Source: Pavlovales sp. CCMP2436
Lineage: Eukaryota; Haptophyta; Pavlovophyceae; Pavlovales
Direction: 5' to 3'
DNA: 11,390 nt
Assembly (NCBI GenBank): GCA_026770615.1
Contig: MU631364.1
Location: forward strand, 166,794 to 178,183
Of the stretch, positions 1-9,200 are shown piece after piece. Position 1 is the first letter of the stretch. Every line of letters begins with the position of its first letter. The position numbers and the translations under genes were made by a program. The notes under the pieces were generated by a model. That model was not told the DNA's origin, made no database searches, and saw nothing but the letters and a program-made list of their open reading frames with translations.

Positions 1-318
1 CGTGCGCTTGCGCCGTACTGCGCTTTTACCGTTCATGTAAACAGTTAAAGATGTCATTTGAACAAGTTTTTGAAATATGCACCTGGACCATAATGATGAT
101 CCGCGCGTTGAGGTCCCGCAGAGCCGGGTCAGAGGCAGCGCTCGCGACGCGTGAGGCATGCGCATGTGGGGCGCCCACCGCGTCGACCGTCCTTGCGTCC
201 CCGTCTCCGGTTTGTGTGGTGATGTAGGCTGGGCTCAAGTTTCAAAATAAATTGAAGCCAATGATCTCGGACGCTGGAACGGGTGGACGCAGGCGTCGAG
301 CTCGCTCGCGTTGAGCAG

Positions 319-453
319 CGCAGCGTGAGCGTCGCCCGTACGGGGCAGTTCCGGCTCGTGATGAACGAGATCCGAGCAGCCGTGCACGACGTTGCACGCA
401 CGCCGCCGACGCATGGCCGCCTCTCCGCGCGCCACGATCGACGGGTGGCGAGC
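319..453. repeat. Imperfect direct repeat, copy 1
   Basis: About 135 bases that align almost end to end with 489-623, at an offset of 170-172 bases. Shared blocks include GTCGCCCGTA/TGGGGCAG, CTCGTGAT, a CGACGT/CGACGTT block, GGCCGCCTCTCCGCGC and ACGGGT/CGGCGAGC. One two-base indel is needed. The two copies fall in different reading frames relative to each other, so this is a duplication at DNA level and not a protein repeat in one frame. Its origin is unknown. Confidence 0.75.
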
Positions 454-488
454 GCGGGGACGGTCACGCTAGAACGAACGGCCTACGC

Positions 489-623
489 AGCGCGTCATGA
501 GTGTCGCCCGTATGGGGCAGGTCCGCCTCGTGATCGACGATGTTCGAGCTGTGAACGACGTCGCAAGCCATCTGGTGAGCCGCGGCCGCCTCTCCGCGCC
601 GCCGCGGCCGACGGGCGGCGAGC
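489..623. repeat. Imperfect direct repeat, copy 2
   Basis: This is the second copy of the unit at 319-453. The best-kept parts are the first 40 bases (starting near the ATGAGTGTCGCCCG block at 497) and the last 35 bases (GGCCGCCTCTCCGCGC through GGCGAGC). The middle, around 555-580, is the most diverged. I see no target-site duplication, terminal inverted repeat or reverse-transcriptase coding sequence that would identify it as a transposon. Confidence 0.75.
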
Positions 624-784
624 AAGAGACTTGTCACTTATGGGCTAAGGACGTCCACACACCTCGCAGAGCGAGGTGAGCGAAGATCGGGAAAGAAAAT
701 ATAGCCATCACCGGCTTCGCGCGAGCTCTTAATCAAGCCATCACGCGCGGGCGGGCATCGCCGCCAGCCCGAGTACGAGCCCTG

Positions 785-791
785 TATAAAA
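785..791 (+). promoter_or_regulatory. TATA-like box, candidate promoter
   Basis: TATAAAA stands out in GC-rich surroundings, about 358 bases ahead of the chosen sulfotransferase start at 1143. If used, it would give a 5' UTR of roughly 320-330 bases carrying the G-rich tract and the stem-loop, plus a possible 58-codon upstream ORF (834-1010). TATA boxes are not general in algal promoters, so this is only a candidate. Confidence 0.3.
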
Positions 792-945
792 CGCGACCAC
801 GGACGCCTGCTGGGATTTCGATTCAGTCGACCCATGGCAAAATCGTTTTTAAATTTTATTCTAATTTGTGAACAAAGGCATCCTCTACTATCGGTTCAAA
901 ACGGTAGAGCGCACTCGGCGAGGTCGACCGGCCAACCGCATCAGA

Positions 946-970
946 GGGGGCAGGGGGGGGGGTTGGGGGG
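946..970 (+). other. G-run cluster with G-quadruplex potential
   Basis: The + strand reads G5-CA-G10-TT-G6. That is enough guanines for four runs with very short loops, the classic pattern for a stable G-quadruplex. It lies between the TATA-like box and the sulfotransferase start codon, on the coding strand, so it could form in both non-template DNA and the RNA leader. The pattern is directly visible; any function is inference. Confidence 0.5.
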
Positions 971-1100
971 TTTCGCCGTACACCGCCGGCTGGCTCCAGC
1001 AGCACGTTGATTCTCCATGCACAATCCTGACACGAGGCGAGGGCTCACAGCACAGGCCAGGCTGCGCTCTTTTAAAAATCGCCGCGTCGGTTCAATTCGC

Positions 1101-1124
1101 CGATCCCGAGCCCGCTCGGGATCG
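1101..1124. other. Perfect 10-bp stem with 4-nt loop before the sulfotransferase start
   Basis: CGATCCCGAG (1101-1110) is exactly complementary to CTCGGGATCG (1115-1124), with CCCG as the loop. The 3' edge sits 18 bases before the start codon at 1143. In RNA this GC-rich hairpin could slow scanning or bind a protein. If translation instead began at the in-frame ATG at 1017, the same sequence would be coding. Confidence 0.6.
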
Positions 1125-1142
1125 CGAAGATCGGCCGTGAAG

Positions 1143-2827
1143 ATGGCGATCGAGAATGAGGCGCGGCAGCGCAAGAAGGGGACGAAGGCGGAGGCGGGCA
1201 CGAGCGGTGCGGTGGCCGCGCCCACCCCGTCTAGGGCGAAGGCGAAGGCGGAGGCGGGTGGCGCGGCGGCGGTGGCCCCGCCCCAGACTGGGGCCATGGC
1301 GAAGGTCCTCCTCGTGCTGATCACCATCGCGTTGATGGTACCCTCGATCCTTTCCTACTATTACTATGGGTATGCGTGCCCAGCCCTCCGCCTGCCAGCT
1401 GCCACCCATATGGTCGCGCGTCCCCTCTCTGCACCCGGCTGAGCCCCCCCCCCCGCTTCCCCTCTGCACCTGGTGCCCACAGACCCAACTTCTTCCTGCC
1501 CGAGTCGTTCACACGGCTCGCCCACTCGCCCGAGGAGTGGCAAGCTATGCTGCGCAATCGCACGGCCGTCTTCGTCGGCGGCCCGCACCGCGGTGGCACG
1601 TCCGTGCTCTGGGAGGCGCTGGGCGCGCACCCGTCCGTCTCGCGGTTCGGCTCGAGGCGCGAGACGGGTGCGGATCATTCCGAGGGCATGTTTGTGCAGA
1701 CGGTGTACCCGCGCTTCGGGATCGGCACCGAGTTCAACCGCGGCAAGGAGGGTGGGAGGGGCAACGCTAAGTGGCGGCCGGTCGGCCTCGGCCGCTACGC
1801 GTTGGGCCCGGAGGCGGAAGTGCACTGGACTGAGGAGCACCACTCCGTCGGCCCGGCCAAGCAGGCGCTGATGCTCAACGAGGTACGACTACGTACTACA
1901 TGCTGTAAGAATACTATGCAATGCGTAGTAATATGCAGCGTTTGCCTTAAGCATCGATAGGAATTCTCAATGCACTACATGCAATAGAACATCCAGCTCT
2001 CCTGACACATACAGTATGTTGTTGCTGCACCTCTGGGAGACTGTGAGACCGATTATGGACTCGGGCGTTTTTATAGGTATTTACACTCATAATCCACCCC
2101 TCCTCTGCTCAATACTTTTTTTATTTTTTAGTTCGGTCGGCATTGGGACCTCACGGACAAGCCGGTGCTCCTCGAGAAGTCGCCGCCCAACATCGTGCTC
2201 AGCCGCTACCTCCAGGCCCTCGTCAACGTCGGCAACGGCGCGTGGACGCCCGAGCCGCCCACGTTCGGCGGCGTCGCGTCGGCTGCCAAGTTTGTTTTCA
2301 TCTCGCGCCACCCGCTCGCCAACGCGTACGCGCACCGCGCCATGAGCCTGTGCGAGGACGAGCGGGTCGCCATCCTGCTCGCCAACTGGCTGGCGCAGCA
2401 CGAGTGGCTGGAGGTGGACGCACGGCACCTGCAGTCGCACAAGCGTCTGCGCATCGAGGACCTCACCGCCGAGCCGCTGGCGCACGTCGAGGCCCTGTGG
2501 CACTGGCTCGGACTGCCCGCGCGGCCCGAGCACGCCGCGCAGATTGCCGCCACGATCCGCCCCGCGCCCAACGCCAAGTACCTCGTGACGCACTGCGCCT
2601 CGATGGCGGCGGAGGCCGCCAAGCACGTGGCCTTCAAGGGCGCCATGGCGCAGCTCAACGTGCGCGTGCAGGCCGTGCACGTCTCCGGGGCGGCCGAGCT
2701 CGGCTCTAACCTCTTCGACTACGACCGGCGCTACGACCTGCTCGACGACGACTGGCGCTGCGCCGAGTTGCCCGACGCCCCGGTCGGCGCAGCTGACAGC
2801 ACGCCTTCGCTCAAGGACGAGCCCTAG
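1143..2827 (+). CDS. Predicted Golgi-type membrane sulfotransferase (PAPS-dependent), 3 exons
   Basis: Exons are 1143-1369, 1483-1882 and 2132-2827, joining to 440 residues. Residues 1-52 are a basic, Ala/Lys-rich cytoplasmic tail. Residues 53-75 form one hydrophobic segment that looks like a signal anchor, giving type II topology as in Golgi sulfotransferases. The PAPS 5'-phosphosulfate loop is seen at about 105-119 (FVGGPHRGGTSVLW). The family signature LLEKSPPN is at 222-229 and a 3'-phosphate-binding RHP segment starts at Arg268. A later RIEDLTAEP...WLGLP region fits the C-terminal part of Sulfotransfer-type domains. The expected reaction is transfer of sulfate from PAPS to a glycan or protein hydroxyl; the acceptor cannot be told. 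The Ser usually found eight residues after the RHP Arg is Ala276. The start at 1143 has A at -3 and G at +4. An in-frame ATG at 1017 (poorer context) would add 42 Arg-rich residues. The gene converges on the dynein gene. Confidence 0.85.
1185..1286 (+). repeat. Degenerate internal repeat in the sulfotransferase N-terminal tail
   Basis: Two units can be seen, at 1185-1229 (residues 15-29, beginning KAEAG and ending AAPTP) and 1245-1286 (residues 35-48, beginning KAEAG and ending APPQ). At DNA level both begin with an AAGGCGGAGGCGGG block and end in a GTGGCC...GCCCC block. This suggests slippage or duplication in the low-complexity cytoplasmic tail, where length changes are probably tolerated. 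Confidence 0.55.
1370..1482 (+). other. Intron 1 of the sulfotransferase gene (113 bp, phase 2)
   Basis: The donor is GTATGC after ...TACTATGG and the acceptor is GTGCCCACAG before ACCCAACTTC. Splicing joins GG to A to make Gly76 and connects the membrane anchor to the catalytic domain in frame. Read through, the frame meets a stop at 1440-1442. The intron is GC-rich and carries a run of eleven C at 1444-1454 in the pyrimidine-rich stretch ahead of the acceptor. Confidence 0.85.
1883..2131 (+). other. Intron 2 of the sulfotransferase gene (249 bp, phase 0)
   Basis: The donor is GTACGA after AACGAG. The acceptor is TTTTTTAG, with a long T-rich tract from about 2114, before TTCGGTCGG. Removing it joins ...LMLNE to FGRHWDL and leads into the LLEKSPPN motif, as expected for this family. 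The intron is clearly more AT-rich than the flanking exons and contains stop codons in the exon frame. Confidence 0.88.
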
Positions 2828-3284
2828 GCGGCTCTGAGCCGACGCCGAGACTGGAGTCTGAATCGGCTGGTCTCCGGCCGTGTGGCGCTCTGCCACCGCG
2901 TGGCGCACGGACGACAGCGTGTCACTGCAACTGTACAGAAGCGGCAGCGTGTATCTAGTCAGTAATACACCTGTTTAGTTTTACAATATTCAAGAAAGGA
3001 AAAAAATGGATTGTCTTTGAACAGACAGTATAATATTAAATAAGACCCTGGTCCCCGAGCGCACAAGAGTTATTACACTAACCAGATCAGGACTCGAATA
3101 AAACCCAAAGGTTTGACCGCGCGCTGCGGCGCGCTGTGGACGCATAGCCTTGTCGTCCTCGTCGCCCCTCCTCCTTCTCGTACCCTTTCCGGGTTGTAGC
3201 AATTGTAGTAAATATCAAAATAGGCCTCACGGCGACATTTCATCGGACTACAGTGGGAATCGGAATGGTAGGTTTACTAGTAGT
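2828..3284. other. Convergent 3'-3' intergenic spacer
   Basis: This is 457 bases between the stop codons of two convergent genes, so it must hold both 3' UTRs and both polyadenylation sites. Base composition changes inside it: 2930-3100 is AT-rich with A-runs, unlike both flanks. A possible + strand AATAAA lies at 3097-3102. I see no gene of its own, no RNA gene and no long repeat; 3119-3136 contains a short GCGCGCTG doublet. Confidence 0.7.
3097..3102 (+). terminator. Candidate polyadenylation signal (AATAAA) for the sulfotransferase
   Basis: AATAAA lies 270 bases after the stop at 2825-2827 on the same strand. Algal poly(A) signals often depart from this hexamer, so the match is suggestive only. 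If used, transcription of this gene would end close to the 3' end of the convergent dynein gene. Confidence 0.3.
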
Positions 3285-3289
3285 TTATT
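3284..3289 (-). terminator. AATAAA hexamer overlapping the dynein stop codon
   Basis: On the minus strand the final codons read GAA TAA followed by AC, so the TAA stop (3287-3285) lies inside the hexamer AATAAA. I found no other minus-strand AATAAA between here and the sulfotransferase stop. It could mark a very short 3' UTR or be chance, because Glu followed by TAA needs only one more A to make the hexamer. Confidence 0.25.
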
Positions 3290-6200
3290 CGACGACGTCC
3301 ATGACGAGCGCGAGGCCGGCCAACACCCACTTCGAGGGCGGCGCCTTGGTGCGCAGGCCGGCGGTGAACACGAACGTCGGACCGCGCTGCTGCGTCTTGT
3401 AGACGGGGCAGCGGTAGATGTCTTTTGACTCCTTGACGCTCTGTGGGGCGAGCGCGGGTTGAGGCGGGCGGGCGGCGCGTGAGCGCGCGGTTGGCAACAT
3501 GACGTGGGCGCAGCGGGGCGCGGCGCGGGCCGCGCAGGCTGCTCGGCCGGAGTGGCTATGCTTACCGACTGCATCGCGCTCTTGACGAGGACGACGGGGA
3601 GCGGCGGGTAGAGCTGCTTCATGAGCGCGTCCTCGAGCGTGTTGGTGTTGGTGTCCCACCTTGCACCCTCAGCGTAGAGGCCGTGAATGTAGGCGCCATC
3701 GCGCGTGGGCGCGTCAATCTCCTCGGGGAGCATCTTCTTGGTGACCTCGACGATCACCTCGAGGTTGTCGAGTGGCCACTCGTTCTTGCGCGCGGTCACC
3801 TGCATCACGGCGGTGAGGAAGGCCTGCGGGTTAAAGAGGCCCGAGATCCACGTCGACTTGGGCGTCGCCAAGTCGGCCGTCCAGTCCGCGATTTGGCGGT
3901 ACCTGCGAGCGGGGTAGGGCGCGGGGTTGGGGAGGCGCGCGTGAGACGGGGTGGGAGGCGCTCAAGGCGGCGCACGCGAGGCGGGGAGGGGCGGGCGGGG
4001 GCCTGGGGGAAGCTTGGGGAGGAGGCTGGGGTGTGGGGGTTGGAACGCACCGCGCGAGCATGTCGGCGAGCCAGGAGCCGAGCGGCCTGAGCGAGGGCCA
4101 GCCGAGCCTGTTCCAGCCGTCGGGCACCATGTCGTCGTAGATGGAGTCCATCAGCCCCTCCATCGCCTCGGTCATCGATAGGTCGCCCCTGAGGCCCTTG
4201 TCGAGCTCGACGAGCGAGCGGCGCATCTCGTAGATGAGCTGCGACATCCGGTCGACCTCCTGCAGGAAGACGGACGTGTAGGGCGTGCGCTCGTCGATCC
4301 GCTCCTCGATCTCGTACATGGAGAACTGCTCGGGCAGCCGCTCGAGGATGTCGTCGAGCAGCCGCTTCACCTTCTCCTGCATCGTCATGCCGCCTGCGCC
4401 GCCGCCGCCGCGCGGCTGCAGCTCGGCGACGTTCTTGAAGAGCTCGTCGGCCTGCTTGGTCATGAAGTTGATCTCCGAGTTGGGGTGCAGCCCGTAGGCC
4501 GTGGGCGTCTCTTGGTCGAGCTGCTCGGAGACGTACTCCATGTACTCCTTGTGTGCCATCGGCGGTGGCGTCGCGAAGCCGGGGAAGAGTTCGAGGCCCT
4601 CGTTGAGCTCGTTCTTGATGTAAACCGAGAGGTAGGTCATGCACAGCCGCCGGTCCCAGTTGTCGGTGATGTGCCCGCCGTACATGATCTCGCCGAAGAT
4701 GTACTGCAGGTCGTCCCACGGGATCTTGGCGTTGGCCTCGAGGTAGTTGTAGCCCACCTTGATGCAGACCGTCAAGTCGCCCTCGTTAAACGGGTAGCCG
4801 CGGTTCCAGCCGATCGGGCCAAACTTGCGCCGCTCGCAGACGACCGAGTGGAAGAAGCAGAGCGCGAAGACGACGGACTTCATCTCCGACTGCTTGGAGG
4901 ACGAGTCCCAGATGTCGTTGTTGAAGAGCAGGTAGGAGCGCAGCATGTTGGCCTTGAGGCCCGACGGCGGCTCGTTGGTCAGCTTGATCGAGTTCTGCAG
5001 GATGGGCACGGGCACGGCCTTCTGTGGCAGCGCGGAGAGGAAGACGCGGAACTCGGGGTGCGCGCCGTCAATGAGCGACTCGAGCTTCTTCTCGAGCTTG
5101 GGCAGCCAGCGCGCTACGAGCTCGATGTTCTGCAGCATCACCCATCCGCCCTCTACGAACATCCGGTCGAGCGCCTTCTCGGCGACGGGCTCCTGCCCCT
5201 GGCCGAGCGAGACCGTCACGAACTTGCCCGCCTCCTCCGTCTTGCCGAGCTGCGCGCCGAGCACGCGCACGGGCACGACGGGGTCGACGCCGGGCGAGAG
5301 CAGGAAGAAGATGGGCACGGCGGGCGCCGAGTCCTCGAACGACACCTTGAGGTTGAACGGGATCGCGTCTACGTACTTGTTGCCAATCGACTCGCGCACC
5401 CACAGCGCGATCGCGAGCATCATGCGGTCGGGCCGCACGGCGCGCACGACCTGCAGCCGCTGGAAGCCGCCGAGCCGCTTCCACTCCTGCGGCAGCGGCA
5501 TCTTCTCGGGCTGCTCCGACTCGATCCACTCCTTCCACCGCTTCCACGAGCCCTCCACGTCCTGCGGCAGGTTGGCGAAGGCCTCCTGCGACGAGAGCGC
5601 CACGACGGAGAACCACGCGGCGTCTAGCAGCCACACCGAGCACGGGTTCTCGCGGTCGAGGTTCTTGGGCGCCTTGATGAGCAAGTCGATCTCCTCCTGC
5701 AAGAGCTCGCCCGAGCTCTGCAGCACCTTCATCGTGAGCAGGCAGCTGAAGATGAGGCGGTGGCGCTCGAAGAGGCCGCGCGTCACGTACGAGAAGATGG
5801 TGTACTGTACCGAGTCGAGCAGCGTGTTACAGCGCACCTTGAGTCCCTCCTCCGTCGCCTCCGCCTTGTTGAGCGCCTTGGAGAAGATGAAGTTGAAGGC
5901 GCCGAGCGAGAACTGGTACATGTGGTCGATCACATTCAGCTGGTTGAGCAGGAAGTAGATGATCGAGCCGCGCGCGGCCGTCGGCCGGTAGGCCTCGCGC
6001 GCCTCGTTGATCTTGTCCTCGGTCACCTTGCCCTCCTTCACCTTGACGTTGATCTCGGTCACGGTCACCTTGGTCACCTCGAGCGAGATGATCAGGTCCT
6101 CGTCCGAGAGGATGTCGCCCTCGGCCGTCGCCAGCCGGTAGAGCAGGTCGTCCTCGAGCTCCTTGAGCTTGATCGTGAACTGGTTCTGCTGCTCGACCAG

Positions 6201-9200
6201 CGCCATGCGCGCCTCCTCGAGGTCGGGCCGCTCCTTATTGACCACGACGTTGAGCAGCTGGTCCTCGAGGCCCTTCTCCGTCACGGTGAAGTTGATCATC
6301 GTGGTCTGCGCCTGGATCTCGGGGATGTAGTGCGGGTTGGGCAGCTTGGTCTGGATGTACATCTTGAAGGCCGGGTACTCGGTCGCCATACCGTCGGCGT
6401 CCTTGGCCGACATGACGTCGAGCTCCGCGTCACCGATCTTGATCATGAGCTTGCGCCCCTTCTTGATGAAGGAGCGCGCAATCACCGGCTCCAGCACCGC
6501 GTCGATGTTCTCGCCGATGTTCTCGAGCAGGATGGGCAGCCCCTCCTGCATTGCGCGGATCACCTTATCGATGTAGCCCTTGGCGCCGAGCCCGGTGACC
6601 ACAAGCCCGTTCTTCTCCTCACGCTGCTTGATCCACGTGACGCCCTGCAGCTGCGGGTCGACGATGAGCGGCCAGCGCGAGCACTGCGTGATTATCGCGC
6701 CGTTCTCGATCGAGAGCGCGTCGGCGGGCAGCCCCTGCGAGTTCCACTCGGCGACCGTCGCCTCGCCGCTGAGCATCTTTACCGGCACGATCGAGTCGGA
6801 AGAGGGAATGCCGCGCGCGCGCACGTCGGGGATCCACTGCTCGTTAATCATGCGCTGGCGGAAGGACATGTTGAACGGGCCGATGTACGCGATGAACGAG
6901 GCGGTCACGAGGATATCGCCGACGAGGCGTCCGAGCTGCGCCTTGAGCTCGTCCACGCCGTGCGTCCAGCGCACGCCCTCGTCCTTGAGGCCGTTCACCA
7001 GCCGCTCGGCGAGGTTGAGCCGCTTGGCCGTCGACTCCGCCTTCTCGATCAGCCGGTTCTTCTCGTCGGTCGCGTCGGAGAGCTGCTGCTGCAGCGCCGC
7101 GCACTTGTCGTTGAGGTCCTGCACGCGCTTGCGCACGACGACGAGCCTGTCGTTGGCGTCCTTGAGCGTCTTCTCCGCCTCGGCCAGCTTGATCCGCTTG
7201 GGCTCCACGTCGAGGAAGATGTCGTGGTAGATGCAGATGTTAACCACCCACGCGCAGAGGCCTGCGGCGGCCTTGGACTTGGTGGCCATGTTCTCGTAGG
7301 TGAACTCGGGGTCGGGCTTGTCCGGCGGGCCCGTGTAGTTGCGCACCCAGTTGTCCTTGGCCTCCACCCACAGGTTGTCCTTGTCAAAATTGAGCAGCTG
7401 CTGCAAGAACTGCTCGGGCGACCCCATCATCTTCTTGCCCGCGTTCCACGAGACGTCGAGCTTCTTGAGGTTGGTGCCGACGGGCGCAAGCATGTACGCG
7501 CACGCCGCGGTCACCTTGAGCACGGCGGGCGGCGGCGTGCCGAGCGACTTGAGCTCGGTGAGCGAGTTTTTGTCGAGCAGGTTGAGCGCGTCCTCCGCCG
7601 CTTTGAGCGCCGGCTCGGCCGCGGCCAGGTCGAGGAGGCACTGCGCCTGGAAGGCGGAGACCTCGGTCTGGATGAGCGTCACCTTCTCCTCCTCGATCGC
7701 CGCTTTCTCGCTCTCGTCCGCGGCGATGTTGGACTCCTTGCCCACCTCGATGATCAGCAGGTCCGTCTCCTTGGACTTGACCGCGACGACCGCCGACTCC
7801 TCTGTCAGCTTGAACTGCATGTCGGCCACCTGCTCGGAGGACTCGCGCAGCTTGATCAGGCCGGTCTCGAGTCGCGTCGTCTGCGTGCTCACGCGTGCGC
7901 GCTCGGCGGCGAGCATCTGCTTGTAGAGCGCGATTAGCTCGAGGTACGACTTGGGCGTCGTGTACACGTTGCGCCGCAGCGAGGCCTTGTACTGCGCCGC
8001 CGAGGTGCCGACGCTCTCGTGCACGAAGGCCATGTGCTCGCCGCACGCCGCGCGGTGCTCGGGCGTCTCCATCTCGACGTCCTCAAGGAAGCGCGCGGCG
8101 ACGCTGATGAGCGCCTCCTGCGGCCAGTGCATGAACCAGTCGATGGTCGTACAGCCCGAGAGCGCCGGGAACTTGCGGCAGCGCACGCGGAAGGTGTCGC
8201 CGACGGGCGACATGCACATGATCACGTGCAGGTTGGCGCGGACCTTGTCGATGAAGAAGGCCCAGCAGTTGTCGCGCGTGTCGAGCAGGCCGGCCGCCTT
8301 GACCTCGTTGCGCACGCCGTTGATGACCGTGTCCTTGTCCTCGTCGTTGTAGAGGTCGGGGATGACGCCCGAGCTGAGGAAGTTGTTGAAGTAGACGAGC
8401 ACCGACTCCTTGAAGATCTGCTGGTCGGTGAAGAGGAACACGGTCGGCTCCGACTTGAGGCCCACCTTGTTGTAGAGCGCCATGAGGTCGAGCTTGAAGT
8501 CCGCCACGCCGTAGGTGGGCGAGAGCTTGATCTGGAACGTCGAGTAGCCCGAGATGAACGCGGAAAGGCGGCTGAGCGACTGCTTGCCCGAGCCGCCCAC
8601 GCCGACGAGCATCGCGTTGCCGCGCGGCGAGTCGATGATGCGGCTGATGCGCACGACGTGCTCCATGGCCGCTTGGAAGAGCACGAGGTCCATCGTCGCG
8701 TTCACCTCGTTGTACTCGCCCAGCTTCTTGGTGAGCAGCGACGAGAGGCGCTCGTGCGACTCGATCGTGCTGTACACCTTCTCGTCGCCGCCGCCCGCAA
8801 AGTTGGCGAAGATGATCGGCTCCTCCATCAGCACGTCGGGCTTGATGAAGTCCTCCAGCTCCCTGGCCGCCTTGACGACGAGCTCCGTCCTGAACTTGTC
8901 CTGGTCCTCCACGGAGATGAGCCGGTCAGAGTAGACGCGCATCGCCTCGTGCACCCACAGCCGCGCGAAGAGCTTGGGCTCCTTGAAGACCTCGGGCAGC
9001 GTATTGCACATGCCCTGGAAGATGTTGGAGAGCTCGCGCAGGTTCCACTGGTAGTGGAACTTGATCGCGTTGGGCAGGAAGGTGTCGGCGACGAGCAGGT
9101 GCAGGTTGACGGCCGCGGCGACGATGTGCTCGGCCTTGTCGGCGACGGCGGGCGCGAAGCGCTCGAGGTGGCCGGCGAAGATCTTGCCGTAGATCATGCG

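Larger units (their letters stand above)
1..1142. other. Upstream non-coding region with no supported gene
   Basis: No open reading frame here resembles a known protein, and the longer ones overlap on both strands without any domain. What the stretch does contain is a diverged direct repeat pair (319-453 and 489-623), a small perfect inverted repeat (661-667 with 671-677, 3-nt loop), a TATA-like box at 785-791, an AT-rich patch around 838-870, a G-run cluster at 946-970 and a perfect stem-loop at 1101-1124. A 58-codon ATG-to-stop frame lies at 834-1010 (+), 43 bases after the TATA-like box. It resembles no family I know and could be an upstream ORF of the sulfotransferase transcript or chance. 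The region is best read as intergenic DNA plus the promoter and 5' UTR of the gene starting at 1143. Confidence 0.6.

Noticed and set aside
26..238. Possible minus-strand exon (…ALRDLNARIIIMVQ followed by a GTGCAT donor-like site)
   Set aside because: It has no ATG start except one near its end, no recognisable domain, and nothing to join to inside the window. It may belong to a gene to the left, but the evidence is too weak to annotate.
283..648. 121-codon + strand frame across the repeat pair
   Set aside because: The two repeat copies are in different frames, the product is Arg-rich low-complexity sequence, and there is no start codon or splice support.
661..677. 7-bp perfect inverted repeat with a 3-nt loop
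   Set aside because: It is short and isolated, with no T-run or gene next to it. A match of this size is expected by chance in such GC-rich DNA.
2087..2908. 273-codon minus-strand frame opposite sulfotransferase exon 3
   Set aside because: It is antisense to conserved sulfotransferase motifs and has no family resemblance of its own.
3831..4050. Continuation of the dynein frame past 4050 as an alternative C-terminus
   Set aside because: After LADMLAR the translation turns into Pro/Arg/Ala-rich sequence, exactly at a GT donor. The downstream exon restores conserved dynein sequence, so this is intron read-through.
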